A stretch of 35,729 bases of DNA from Eubacteriales bacterium (GTDB lineage Bacteria; Bacillota; Clostridia; Oscillospirales; Oscillospiraceae): assembly GCA_030539285.1 (NCBI GenBank), contig JAUNSH010000029.1, positions 1-35,729 on the forward strand, given 5' to 3'. The notes under the pieces are model-generated. The model did no database searches. It saw only the letters and a program-made list of their open reading frames with translations, and was not told where the DNA came from. Shown here one piece after another: positions 23,893-31,413 of this stretch. The position numbers were made by a program, and so were the translations under genes. The first letter of the stretch is position 1. Each line of letters begins with the position of its first letter.

Positions 23893-25320
23893 ATGAAAAA
23901 CAGCGAAAAAACACTGGACATGATCGTGAACCTCTGCAAGAACCGGGGCTACGTCTACGCCGGCTCCGAGATCTACGGCGGTCTGGCCAACTCCTGGGAC
24001 TACGGCCCCCTGGGCGTGGAGTTCAAGAACAATGTGAAGAAAGCATGGCTGAAGAAATTCGTGCAGGAGTCTGACTACAACGTGGGTCTGGATGCCGCCA
24101 TTCTGATGAACCCTACCACCTGGGTCACCACCGGCCATGTCGGCTCCTTCTCTGACCCCCTGGTTGACTGCAAGGGCTGCGGCTCCCGGGAGCGGGCGGA
24201 CAAGCTCATCGAGGCTTCCCCCTCCGGCAAGGGCGTCAACGTGGATGCCATGAGCTTTGACGAGATGGACGCCTTCATCGCTGAACACGAGGACGTGGTC
24301 TGCCCCCAGTGCGGCAAGCACCACTTCACTTCCATCCGCAAGTTTAATCTCATGTTCAAGACCCAGATCGGTGTCACCGAGGACACCGCTTCCACCTGCT
24401 ATCTGCGGCCCGAGACCGCTCAGGGCATCTTCGTGAACTTCGCCAACATCCAGCGTACTACCCGGAAAAAGCTGCCCTTCGGCGTGTGCCAGGTGGGCAA
24501 GGCTTTCCGGAACGAGATCACCCCGGGCAACTTCACCTTCCGTACCCGGGAATTCGAGCAGATGGAGTGCGAGTTCTTCTGCCAGCCCGGCACGGACCTG
24601 GAGTGGTTTGCCTACTGGAAGGACTTCTGCAAGAACTGGCTGACTTCTCTGGGCATCAAGGAAGATTCTCTGCGGCTGCGGGATCATGAGCCTGCGGAGC
24701 TGGCCTTCTACTCCCGGGCTACCACCGACATCGAGTACCAGTTCCCCTTCGGCTCCGGCTGGGGCGAGCTGTGGGGCATTGCCGACCGCACCAACTACGA
24801 CCTGGGCCGCCATCAGGAGGCCAGCGGCAAGAGCCTTGAATACTTCGATCAGGAGAAGGGCGAGCACTATATCCCCTACGTCATTGAGCCGTCTCTGGGC
24901 TGCGACCGTGTGGCCCTGGCCTTCCTGTGTGAAGCCTACGACGAGGAGCAGGTGGGTGTTGACAAGAAGGGTAACCCCGATATCCGCACCGTGCTGCATC
25001 TGCATCCCTACCTCGCCCCCTTCAAGGCAGCTGTCCTGCCCCTGAGCAAGAAGCTCAGTCCCAAGGCCGAGGAAGTTTACAAGATGCTCAAGAAGGACTT
25101 CATGGTGGACTTCGACGACGCCGGCTCCATCGGCAAGCGCTACCGCCGGGAGGACGAGATCGGCACGCCTCTGTGCATCACCGTGGACTTCCAGACCGTG
25201 GGCGACGAGAACACCCCTGCCGACAACTGCGTCACCGTCCGTGACCGTGACACCATGGAGCAGGTGCGTATTCCCATCAGCGAGCTGAAGGATTATATCG
25301 CCAAGAAGTGTGAGTTCTAA
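23893..25320 (+). CDS. glyS: Glycyl-tRNA synthetase (homodimeric class II type)
   Basis: 475 residues. Charges tRNA-Gly in the cytoplasm. Class II motifs: the N-terminal [20 protein letters not shown], motif 2 [20 protein letters not shown], and motif 3 [14 protein letters not shown]-terminal anticodon-binding domain (about 370-470) follows. A zinc-site insertion with [14 protein letters not shown] and [10 protein letters not shown] lies near residues 90-145. This is the alpha-2 enzyme rather than the alpha/beta GlyQ/GlyS pair. The ATG follows TTTGGAGG. Codon bias is strong, as expected for a highly expressed gene. Confidence 0.97.
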   Translation: MKNSEKTLDMIVNLCKNRGYVYAGSEIYGGLANSWDYGPLGVEFKNNVKKAWLKKFVQESDYNVGLDAAILMNPTTWVTTGHVGSFSDPLVDCKGCGSRERADKLIEASPSGKGVNVDAMSFDEMDAFIAEHEDVVCPQCGKHHFTSIRKFNLMFKTQIGVTEDTASTCYLRPETAQGIFVNFANIQRTTRKKLPFGVCQVGKAFRNEITPGNFTFRTREFEQMECEFFCQPGTDLEWFAYWKDFCKNWLTSLGIKEDSLRLRDHEPAELAFYSRATTDIEYQFPFGSGWGELWGIADRTNYDLGRHQEASGKSLEYFDQEKGEHYIPYVIEPSLGCDRVALAFLCEAYDEEQVGVDKKGNPDIRTVLHLHPYLAPFKAAVLPLSKKLSPKAEEVYKMLKKDFMVDFDDAGSIGKRYRREDEIGTPLCITVDFQTVGDENTPADNCVTVRDRDTMEQVRIPISELKDYIAKKCEF

Positions 25321-25333
25321 TGAAAATCAAAGG

Positions 25334-25356
25334 GGGAGGGTCAAATGACCCTCTCC
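25334..25356 (+). terminator. GAGGGTCA hairpin after glyS
   Basis: GAGGGTCA (25336-25343) pairs with TGACCCTC (25346-25353); CCGTTT follows. It may end the glyS transcript. It also resembles one half of the dispersed GTAGGG repeat family, so it may be a repeat fragment. Confidence 0.45.
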
Positions 25357-25365
25357 GTTTGCGTT

Positions 25366-25502
25366 GTAGGGCGGAGTCATGACTCCGCCGACCACGTAAA
25401 TACATTTCGGGAACTTTCTATCTGTTTGATTTCCGCTTTGGCAGATCCCATCAGTGCCCATGTCATCGAAACCGGATCGGCGGTGTCATGACCCCGCCCT
25501 AC
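25366..25502. repeat. 137-bp inverted-repeat element, copy 1 (MITE-like)
   Basis: Begins GTAGGGCGGAGTCATGACTC and ends with CATGACCCCGCCCTAC; the terminal inverted repeats are about 28 bp with few mismatches, extending into CCGACC / GGATCGG. The left end contains a perfect 20-bp palindrome (25370-25389). The unique interior shows no ORF. Total length is identical to the copy at 30796. Confidence 0.85.
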
Positions 25503-25525
25503 GAATCCATTTTTTCAGATAAAAC

Positions 25526-25552
25526 GCCCCCTGCACGTTTGGTGCAGGGGGC
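25526..25552 (-). terminator. Terminator of the secreted beta-helix protein gene
   Basis: An 11-bp stem, 25526-25536 with 25542-25552, loop GTTTG. Read on the minus strand it is followed by GTTTTATC, giving a U-rich tail. Confidence 0.75.
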
Positions 25553-25565
25553 ACTGCGTTATGTA

Positions 25566-27719
25566 TCAATCTTCCTCAAGGGTCCTATTGTACTTGTCGT
25601 ACAGCTTGAGCGCGTCGTTTTCCAGCTTGACCACGATCCGCTCGCCGGTTTCCAGGGCGTCGGTCAGATCCACGGTCAGGGAGCTGCTCTTGCCCAGCGT
25701 GACGGTCAGATCACCCTCCACCAGCTGGATCTCCACGGGGCTGCCGCAGGCTTTCAGCTCTGCGATATCCAGTTCAATGCAGGTCTCAGCGCCACTGGTG
25801 ATCAGCAGGGTGTCCCTGTTCAGCGTGACCTCGATGGTGTCGGTGAAGCCGTTTTTCCCGGCCTTCTCGATATCCAGCACCAGCGTCACGTCCTCATCCA
25901 CCTGAATTTCCACCGTGTCGATGTCCTGATCCTGCAACTGCTTGACGGAGGGGAGGGTCACCTCACGGATGGGGGCAGACGCGCTTTCGGCATTCCTTTC
26001 GGTGATGTAGGCGGTGTCACCCTTGACAGTGAAGCCGACTTCGCCGGTATCCGCGGCGACTACGGGGGACTCTGTAGCCTGGGCGGGTTCTGCATCCTGA
26101 GGGGATTCTGTAGCCTGAGGAGTCTCCGCGGCAGTTATCTCGGGGATCTCCTTCCACTGGGCATAGGCCACGACGCCCTTACGGTAGGCCTCCGCCAGCG
26201 TAATGGCGCTGCCTTTGGCATCGGTATAGCCAAGGAAGCGGCAGCTGTCCCGGGTGGGAGTATCGTCCACGCCCACCACCTCGTACAGGAAGTGGCTGCC
26301 GTCGTTGTGGCAGATCAGCGCGTGGTTCCGGGAAATGTAACGACTCAGGTCATCGGGATCGGAGAACCGGCCGCCGTTGACGTTGATGCTGCCCACGGCG
26401 GTGCTGCCGGTAGCGTAAATGTTTTCGACGCTGCTTACGCTGTCAAACAGACCGCTGTTGATGACGACGCTGTTGACCACACCATTGTCCGCAACGGCCA
26501 GCGCCGCGCCGGATGCGGAGTCTTTGGCGGCTTCGCCGGTGCCTGCCAGATAGCTGCCCGTGATGGATGCGTTGGCGTTTTCAATTTCCACGCCGGTGCC
26601 GCCCATCACGTCGGAATCCTTGATGTTCAGGGTACTTCTTGTGACAGTATCACCGGTATATTGGATGCCCCAGCGGCTGTTGGAGCCGTCGATGGTGCTG
26701 CCGCTGACGTTAACGGTGTTCCCGGAAGCCGTCACTTTCAGGCCGGCGATATCGGAAACGGTCGTTCCATCCGCGTTGGATCGCAGGGAAATGGTTTCCA
26801 GGGAGAGTGTTTTGCTGGTGCTGCCAACCTCCACACCGGTGCCGCCGCTGATAATACTGCCGTTCTGAATGGCCACATTGCTGCCGGTGACGTTTATGGC
26901 AGTGCTGATACCGGTGTTGATGTATTCGTGCCCGTTCAGGTCAACGGTCACATCATTGGAGATGACGGCGGGGGCATCCGTCTCATAGTCCCGCAGCAGC
27001 TCTACGGTCTTGCCGGCATTGTTCCGCGCGGCTTCTGTCAGCGTGGCATAGGTGCTGCCGTCGGCACCCTCAAAGGCATCGCTGGTGATCTGGAACACGC
27101 CGGAAGAGCCGCACCACAGGGAGATGACCTTCTGGGCATGACCGTCTTCATCTGTTTCCCCGGTGTCAGCTTCGACTTCGGTCACGGTGAAATACTTCCT
27201 GCCGGCGTCTTCCGTACCATTGGCCGCGTCATAGTAGTATACCACCTCGTCCTCCGGATCCCCGGCCTTGCCGTCGGCCGCCGCGTCGGACATTTTTCTG
27301 TATGCCACACGGGTGGGGGTGTTGGTCATGCCGTTGACGGTCATTTCCACCCTGTACTGGGGAGCGGGAGTGTCTCCTTCCATGGCTGCCGCGTCGGTGC
27401 CGGACACGGTCCCGCCGGAAATCTCCCGGCCATCCCCATCCTCCAAGGCAGCGTTATTTATGGAGATCTCATATTCGATCTGCGTGATCCCGCCGTTGTT
27501 TTTTTCTACCTCCGTGATCTTCGCTTCCACGCTGCAGGCGCTTCCCGCGTCCTCGTCCACAGGGGGTTCCACAGCAACGCTCTGGCTGGGGACAGACGCG
27601 TCGGAGGGTATAACCACGTCCGCCATTCCCTCCGCGCGTACCTGCCCAGGCAGGCACAGCATTACCATGCCCAGCACCAGAACCAGCGCCAGCAGCCGTG
27701 ATACACGTTTCCGCATCAT
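25566..27719 (-). CDS. Large secreted protein with beta-helix-like repeats
   Basis: 717 residues. An N-terminal signal peptide (RLLALVLVLGMVMLCLPG, cleavage after QVRA) is followed by a region with a fibronectin-like feel (residues 40-200). A right-handed beta-helix-like section (about 230-420) is rich in repeated hydrophobic/Asn/Gly strands: VTVDLNGHEY, NVAIQNGSIISGGTGVEVGS, NTVNVSGSTIDGS. Then come a Thr/Glu/Pro-rich linker (about 495-530) and a C-terminal domain of Val/Asp-rich strands. No LPXTG, SLH or other anchor is visible, so it may be released or bound non-covalently. The double ATG at 27719/27716 follows AAAAGGAGC. Possible adhesin or glycan-binding protein; no catalytic motif recognised. 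A 737-residue antisense ORF is rejected. Confidence 0.75.
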   Translation of the reverse strand: MMRKRVSRLLALVLVLGMVMLCLPGQVRAEGMADVVIPSDASVPSQSVAVEPPVDEDAGSACSVEAKITEVEKNNGGITQIEYEISINNAALEDGDGREISGGTVSGTDAAAMEGDTPAPQYRVEMTVNGMTNTPTRVAYRKMSDAAADGKAGDPEDEVVYYYDAANGTEDAGRKYFTVTEVEADTGETDEDGHAQKVISLWCGSSGVFQITSDAFEGADGSTYATLTEAARNNAGKTVELLRDYETDAPAVISNDVTVDLNGHEYINTGISTAINVTGSNVAIQNGSIISGGTGVEVGSTSKTLSLETISLRSNADGTTVSDIAGLKVTASGNTVNVSGSTIDGSNSRWGIQYTGDTVTRSTLNIKDSDVMGGTGVEIENANASITGSYLAGTGEAAKDSASGAALAVADNGVVNSVVINSGLFDSVSSVENIYATGSTAVGSINVNGGRFSDPDDLSRYISRNHALICHNDGSHFLYEVVGVDDTPTRDSCRFLGYTDAKGSAITLAEAYRKGVVAYAQWKEIPEITAAETPQATESPQDAEPAQATESPVVAADTGEVGFTVKGDTAYITERNAESASAPIREVTLPSVKQLQDQDIDTVEIQVDEDVTLVLDIEKAGKNGFTDTIEVTLNRDTLLITSGAETCIELDIAELKACGSPVEIQLVEGDLTVTLGKSSSLTVDLTDALETGERIVVKLENDALKLYDKYNRTLEED

Positions 27720-27830
27720 ATTTGTACGCTCCTTTTCATACTGTTTCCTGATAACGCATTTCCTTCTGATGATTCGGCGGACACCGCCTGACCGCGTCAC
27801 CGCATCCATGTTTTTTAGGGTATCTGCCCA

Positions 27831-27902
27831 CCTTGCCGCACGGAAAACACGGCAAGGGTTTTCTTCCTGCTTTCAGTATATTTCACGATCGAAAAAAGTC
27901 AA
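27831..27902 (-). promoter_or_regulatory. Promoter and structured leader of the secreted-protein gene
   Basis: On the minus strand, TTGACT (27902-27897), a 16-bp spacer and TATACT (27880-27875). The start point is about 150 bases before the ATG, an unusually long leader for this window. An 8-bp stem (27831-27838 with 27850-27857) lies within it. I could not match it to a known riboswitch class. Confidence 0.5.
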
Positions 27903-27955
27903 TAGGGACCTTTGGCCCTGAAAGGCGAAATCACGGAAGCATTCCGGCCGGGACA

Positions 27956-27985
27956 GGCATAATCGCGCCCTGCGTACCATAGACT
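27956..27985 (+). promoter_or_regulatory. Possible sporulation (sigma-E-like) promoter of yabP
   Basis: GGCATAAT (27956-27963) and CATAGACT (27978-27985) loosely resemble the -35 and -10 of mother-cell sigma-E promoters, with 14 bp between them. yabP is a sporulation gene, which is the main reason for the suggestion. No sigma-A promoter is evident. Confidence 0.3.
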
Positions 27986-28008
27986 GGAAGGGCAAAGGAG
28001 GCTTCGCA

Positions 28009-28269
28009 ATGGATGACGCGCATCTGCCCCACAAGCTCCAGCTCAGTGAGCGGAAAACCTTGACCATGACCGGGGTGACGGAGGTGGTCAGCTTCGACGA
28101 GACAGCCGTGGTTTTGCAGACCTCCCTGGGGCTGCTGATCGTTCAGGGCCAGCAGCTTTCCTTAAAAAATCTGTCGCTGGAGGGCGGGCAGGTGGCAGTG
28201 GAAGGGAGCATCAGCGCCCTTTCCTACGAGGAGCCCCGGCAGGGCGGCTGGCGGAGATTGTTCCGTTGA
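28009..28269 (+). CDS. yabP: Sporulation protein YabP
   Basis: An 86-residue YabP-family protein: HKLQLSERKTLTMTGVTEVV, then FDETAVVLQTSLGLLIVQG and LSLEGGQVAVEGSISALSY. YabP is a small spore-formation protein with a fold shared with YqfC. In Bacillus subtilis it lies with yabQ in an operon needed for cortex formation. AAAGGAGG precedes the ATG. The stop codon overlaps the yabQ start (TTGA). The yabO/hslR gene usually found upstream is absent. Confidence 0.93.
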   Translation: MDDAHLPHKLQLSERKTLTMTGVTEVVSFDETAVVLQTSLGLLIVQGQQLSLKNLSLEGGQVAVEGSISALSYEEPRQGGWRRLFR

Positions 28270-28910
28270 CCCCGGCAGCGGCGGCCTACCGCATGGCCTG
28301 CGCTCTGGCCCTGGGGGCGGCGCTGGGGCTGTTTTACGGTTTCCTGCGCCCCCTGCGCCCCCGGCATACCCTGCTTTCCGACGGCATTTTTCTGCTGGTC
28401 ACGACCTGGGTGTGGGTTTACCTGTGCTTCGGCATCTGCGCCGGGGACATCCGGGCAGGCTGCGCTTTCGCGCTGGCAGCAGGGGGCATCGTGTGGGAAT
28501 GCACCGCCGGACCCCTCCTGCGGCCCGTTTTTATACAATTCTGGAAGGTTTTGGAAAAGCTATGGGGGCTGATGCTGCTGCCAATGAAAAAATTTTTCGC
28601 TTTTTCAAAATTTTTATTTGCATCTGCGGGAAAATGGGTTACAATAGAAGGAAAGCATCTGAAACCCAGCGGGCACAGGCCCAGAGGAAAAGCCAATGAA
28701 AGAATTCAAAACCGGAAAGTTCAAAGTCAGGCTGCGCACCGCCCCGGTGAAGCTGAAAGCCGCCCTCGTGGTGCTGATCGTACTGTCCATGGCGGCGCTG
28801 GTGGCCCTGCGGTGGGTGCACAACGGCATTCAGGCCGAGACCCAGCGCAAGACGGAGCAGGCAGCCGCCATGGAAGGCGAAAACGCCGATCTTCAGGAAA
28901 AGATCGATAA
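28266..28910 (+). CDS. yabQ: Spore cortex biosynthesis protein YabQ
   Basis: The ORF gives 214 residues. Membrane helices (about 10-28, 38-58, 62-82) with GLFYGFLRPLRPR and FLLVTTWVWVYL are typical of YabQ, and are followed by a basic tail with LLPMKKFFAFSKFLF. The start is TTG at 28266, overlapping the yabP stop. The frame continues 215 bases into divIC, and those last ~70 residues (Arg/Gly/His-rich) look like an out-of-frame reading of divIC. A one-base shift at the A/T-rich run 28586-28620 would instead end the protein at 28699, with the neat ATGA overlap to divIC. The true C-terminus is therefore uncertain. Confidence 0.85.
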   Translation: MTPAAAAYRMACALALGAALGLFYGFLRPLRPRHTLLSDGIFLLVTTWVWVYLCFGICAGDIRAGCAFALAAGGIVWECTAGPLLRPVFIQFWKVLEKLWGLMLLPMKKFFAFSKFLFASAGKWVTIEGKHLKPSGHRPRGKANERIQNRKVQSQAAHRPGEAESRPRGADRTVHGGAGGPAVGAQRHSGRDPAQDGAGSRHGRRKRRSSGKDR

Positions 28911-28998
28911 CATCGGCTCCGTGCAGAGCATCCGCCAGATCGCCCAGGACGAGCTGGGCCTGGCCGACCCGGATACCGTCCTTATCCAACCGGAATAA
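28696..28998 (+). CDS. divIC: DivIC/FtsB-family septum formation initiator
   Basis: 100 residues. A basic N-terminus, one membrane helix (about 21-41, AALVVLIVLSMAALVALRWV), then an extracellular coiled coil (about 45-75), ending in the family signature IRQIAQDELGLADPDTVLI. DivIC works with FtsL and DivIB at the division septum. The position after yabP-yabQ matches the Bacillus subtilis order, supporting divIC over other FtsB-like proteins. There is no strong ribosome site, only GAGGAAAAG, so it may depend on coupling to yabQ. Confidence 0.92.
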   Translation: MKEFKTGKFKVRLRTAPVKLKAALVVLIVLSMAALVALRWVHNGIQAETQRKTEQAAAMEGENADLQEKIDNIGSVQSIRQIAQDELGLADPDTVLIQPE

Positions 28999-29040
28999 CA
29001 CACGCCGCAGGCGGGGGCATGACATAAGCCCTACGCAGTT
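28999..29040. repeat. Degenerate repeat fragment between divIC and yabR
   Basis: The 42 bases contain GGCGGGGGCATGACATAAG followed by CCCTAC, which looks like a decayed half of the GTAGGG repeat family. Low confidence. Confidence 0.3.
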
Positions 29041-29096
29041 TTTACCGTATCATTCAGGCATTTATGCCATCACATATTGGAGGAAGCAGAGCATAT

Positions 29097-29579
29097 ATGG
29101 AGTTAACCGTAGGAGCAGTCGTAGAGGGCAAAGTCAAGTCCATTACCAATTTCGGTGCGTTCATCTCCCTGCCGGATAATAAGACCGGCATGGTACATAT
29201 TTCCGAGGTGGCCAACGCCTACGTCAGCGACATCCGCCAGCATTTGACGGAGGGGCAGGACGTGAAGGTCATGGTGATCGGCATGGAGGGCGGTAAGATC
29301 AACCTGTCCATCAAACGTCTGGAGCCGAAACCCCAGCGGGATGGCAATAGGTCCGCCTACCGGGGCGGCAACGGCGGCCAGCGCCGGGAGGGCGCGCCCC
29401 AGAACTGGGAGCGTCCCCAGCAGCAGCGTACCCCCATGCAGCCCGCTGCCCCCAAGACCGCTGACCAGCTGTTTGAGGAGAAGCTGAAGGCGTTCATGAC
29501 CGAGTCCGACAGCAAGCTCTCCGGCATCAAGCAGTACGCTGACCACCGGGGCAGCAGCCGTCCCAGACGGCGGGGCTGA
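29097..29579 (+). CDS. yabR: S1-domain RNA-binding protein, YabR-like
   Basis: 160 residues. A single S1 domain (residues 1-72: VGAVVEGKVKSITNFGAFIS, GMVHISEVA, VKVMVIGMEGGKINLSIKRL), then a disordered Arg/Gly/Gln-rich region (80-125) and a short helical end. S1 proteins of this kind bind RNA or ribosomes; the GSP13/YabR group is poorly characterised. The ATG at 29097 follows TTGGAGG. Placement directly after divIC mirrors Bacillus subtilis. Its stop shares one base with the next start (TGATG). Confidence 0.9.
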   Translation: MELTVGAVVEGKVKSITNFGAFISLPDNKTGMVHISEVANAYVSDIRQHLTEGQDVKVMVIGMEGGKINLSIKRLEPKPQRDGNRSAYRGGNGGQRREGAPQNWERPQQQRTPMQPAAPKTADQLFEEKLKAFMTESDSKLSGIKQYADHRGSSRPRRRG

Positions 29580-30277
29580 TGGCGACGGTCGTCGTCACTG
29601 GCGGCTCCCGGGGCATCGGCGCGGCCATTGTGGCCCGGTATGCCGCCCGGGGAGACAGGGTGTATTTCCTGTACGAAAAAAATCACGAAGCGGCAAAAGC
29701 CGTGGCGGAGAAGACCGGCGCGGCTGCCATCTGCTGCGATGTTGCCGACGGCGAAGCCGTGAAGGCGGCCTTTTTAAAAATCCCGGAGGTTGACATTCTG
29801 GTGTGCAATGCTGGAGTCTGTTGGTATGGGCTTTTGACGGATATGCCGGAAGATCAGTGGGACCGAATTTTTGACGTGAATGTCAAGGGCATCTATAACT
29901 GTGTCAAAGCCGCCATGCCTGCCCTGCTGCGCAAGCACAGCGGCAGCATCGTCACCATGTCCAGTATGTGGGGGCAGGTGGGGGCGTCCTGCGAGGCGGC
30001 CTATTCCGCAACGAAAGGCGCGGTCATTGCCCTGACCAAGGCCCTTGCCAAGGAGCTTGGCCCCAGCGGCATCCGGGTCAACTGCGTGGCTCCCGGGGTG
30101 ATCCTGACAGATATGTGCGCGGATGTGGCCCCGGAAGTGCTGGAGGAGCTGGCCCAGGAGGCCTCGCTGGAGCGCAACGGCACCCCGGAGGACGTAGCGA
30201 AGGCGGTAGAAGCGCTGGCGGACGCGGAATTTGTCACCGGACAGGTGCTGGGCGTCAGCGGCGGACTTGTTATGTAA
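29579..30277 (+). CDS. FabG-like short-chain dehydrogenase
   Basis: 232 residues with TGGSRGIG at 8-15, NAG in ILVCNAGVCWYG, catalytic Ser in VTMSSM, YSATKGAV (Tyr/Lys), and the C-terminal FVTGQVLGVSGGLVM typical of 3-oxoacyl-ACP reductases. No other fatty-acid synthesis gene is near, so the substrate is uncertain. Translationally coupled to yabR through TGATG. Probably read with rpiB downstream (18-base gap). Confidence 0.88.
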   Translation: MATVVVTGGSRGIGAAIVARYAARGDRVYFLYEKNHEAAKAVAEKTGAAAICCDVADGEAVKAAFLKIPEVDILVCNAGVCWYGLLTDMPEDQWDRIFDVNVKGIYNCVKAAMPALLRKHSGSIVTMSSMWGQVGASCEAAYSATKGAVIALTKALAKELGPSGIRVNCVAPGVILTDMCADVAPEVLEELAQEASLERNGTPEDVAKAVEALADAEFVTGQVLGVSGGLVM

Positions 30278-30295
30278 ACTTAGGAGGGTTTTTCC

Positions 30296-30736
30296 ATGAA
30301 AATTTCCATTGGCTGTGACCACGGCGCGCTGGCGCTGAAGAATAAAATGGTGGCCCATCTGGAAGCGAAGGGCTATGAGGTCAAGGACTGCGGCACCTAC
30401 ACCGCCGACAGCTGCGACTACCCCGACTTTGCCGCCGCCGCGGCCAGGGCTGTCGCCAGCGGCGAGTGCGAAAAGGGCATCGTCCTGTGCACCACCGGCA
30501 TCGGCGTATCCATTGCCGCCAATAAGATCGACGGCATCCGCTGTGCCCTGCTCAGCGATCTCATGTCCGCCCGGCTGACCCGGGAGCATAACGACACCAA
30601 CATGATGGCCTTGGGCGCAGGCGTGGTGGGCGAAATGCTGGCGCTGGAAATTCTGGATACCTGGCTGGACACCGAATTCAGCCACAACGAGCGGCATCAG
30701 CGCCGCATCGACAAGGTCATGGCGCTGGAAAAGTAA
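30296..30736 (+). CDS. rpiB: Ribose-5-phosphate isomerase B (RpiB/LacAB family)
   Basis: 146 residues, full length. Motifs: IGCDHGALALKN, DYPDFAAAAA, IVLCTTGIGVSIAANKI with the catalytic Cys, and REHNDTNMMALGAGVVG. Interconverts ribulose 5-phosphate and ribose 5-phosphate in the pentose phosphate pathway. LacA/LacB subunits share this fold, but the lone gene and the CTTGIG motif favour RpiB. TAGGAGG precedes the ATG. It is the last gene before a strong terminator. Confidence 0.93.
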   Translation: MKISIGCDHGALALKNKMVAHLEAKGYEVKDCGTYTADSCDYPDFAAAAARAVASGECEKGIVLCTTGIGVSIAANKIDGIRCALLSDLMSARLTREHNDTNMMALGAGVVGEMLALEILDTWLDTEFSHNERHQRRIDKVMALEK

Positions 30737-30749
30737 AGAGTGGATTTGA

Positions 30750-30790
30750 AAGGCCATTGCGGCGAAAACCGCAATGGCCTTTTCTTTTTC
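30750..30790 (+). terminator. Terminator after rpiB
   Basis: AAGGCCATTGCGG (30750-30762) pairs with 30769-30781; TTTCTTTTTC follows. Confidence 0.92.
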
Positions 30791-30795
30791 ACATC

Positions 30796-30932
30796 GTAGG
30801 GCGGGGTCATGACCCCGCCGACCACGTTACATATTTGCTGCGACTTCGTCCAACGGTATATCGGGCGATTTCCATTCATTTTGCGTGACATATAGACGAG
30901 AACGGGTCGGCGGAGTCATGACTCCGCCCTAC
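30796..30932. repeat. 137-bp inverted-repeat element, copy 2 (MITE-like)
   Basis: Begins GTAGGGCGGGGTCATGACCC and ends with CATGACTCCGCCCTAC. The terminal inverted repeats are about 28 bp, reaching CCGACC and GGTCGG inside. The interior differs from the copy at 25366 except for CGACCACGT next to the left end, but the length is the same. No ORF inside. Confidence 0.87.
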
Positions 30933-30981
30933 AAATTGCGATGTTAAGAAATTCGCAAGAAATTCTTAAGAACCGCGAATA

Positions 30982-31010
30982 TTGACAACATACTGTATAC
31001 ACGTTATACT
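30982..31010 (+). promoter_or_regulatory. Promoter of the GntR-ABC operon
   Basis: TTGACA at 30982-30987, a 17-bp spacer and TATACT at 31005-31010: near-consensus sigma-A. Confidence 0.85.
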
Positions 31011-31037
31011 AACTGTACTAGAACAGCTAGTACAGTT
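31011..31037. promoter_or_regulatory. Operator of the YtrA-type regulator
   Basis: AACTGTACTA (31011-31020) and its exact complement (31028-31037), 7 bases apart, directly abut the -10 box and cover the start point. It is a strong candidate autorepression site for the GntR protein that follows. Confidence 0.8.
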
Positions 31038-31050
31038 AAGGAGGGATGAT

Positions 31051-31413
31051 ATGGTACACCTGGATTATCGGGATGCCCGGCCCATCTATACCCAGATCAT
31101 CGACGGATTTAAGGAGCAGATATCTACCGGCGTTTTACAGTCGGGGGAGAAGCTGCCCAGCGTGCGGGAATTGGCGGCGGAGCTGGCCATCAACCCCAAC
31201 ACCATCCAGCGGGCCTACCGGGCGCTGGAAGTGGAGGGCTGGATCGCCACGGTGCCCGGCAAGGGCTGCTTTGTGTGCAGCTGCGAGGATACCCGGGAGC
31301 GGGAGCGGCAGCACTGGTATCACGCCTTTGACGATGCCACCACCGCCCTCATCGCCCTGGGCGTTACCCGGCAGAATCTGATCGATCGGATAGGAGGAGA
31401 TCAAGATGCTTGA
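31051..31413 (+). CDS. GntR-family regulator, YtrA subfamily
   Basis: 120 residues: a GntR winged helix (PIYTQIIDGFKEQISTGVLQ, then KLPSVRELAAELAINPNTIQ and YRALEVEGWIATVPGKGCFV) and only a short C-terminal helical part, no ligand-binding domain. This is the YtrA pattern, where the regulator controls an ABC transporter gene next to it. The ATG at 31051 follows GGAGGG. The gene overlaps the ABC ATPase by 8 bases. In studied members the operon is induced by cell-wall or membrane stress; the inducer here is unknown. Confidence 0.92.
   Translation: MVHLDYRDARPIYTQIIDGFKEQISTGVLQSGEKLPSVRELAAELAINPNTIQRAYRALEVEGWIATVPGKGCFVCSCEDTRERERQHWYHAFDDATTALIALGVTRQNLIDRIGGDQDA

Noticed and set aside
25488-27701. 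A 737-residue plus-strand ORF covering the secreted-protein gene
   Set aside because: It lacks any family motif and is the antisense of a gene with a clear signal peptide, ribosome site, promoter and terminator. Long antisense frames are expected with this codon bias.
27831-27880. Cyclic-di-GMP or other known riboswitch in the secreted-protein leader
   Set aside because: I could not find the conserved core of any class I know; only a simple 8-bp hairpin is supported.
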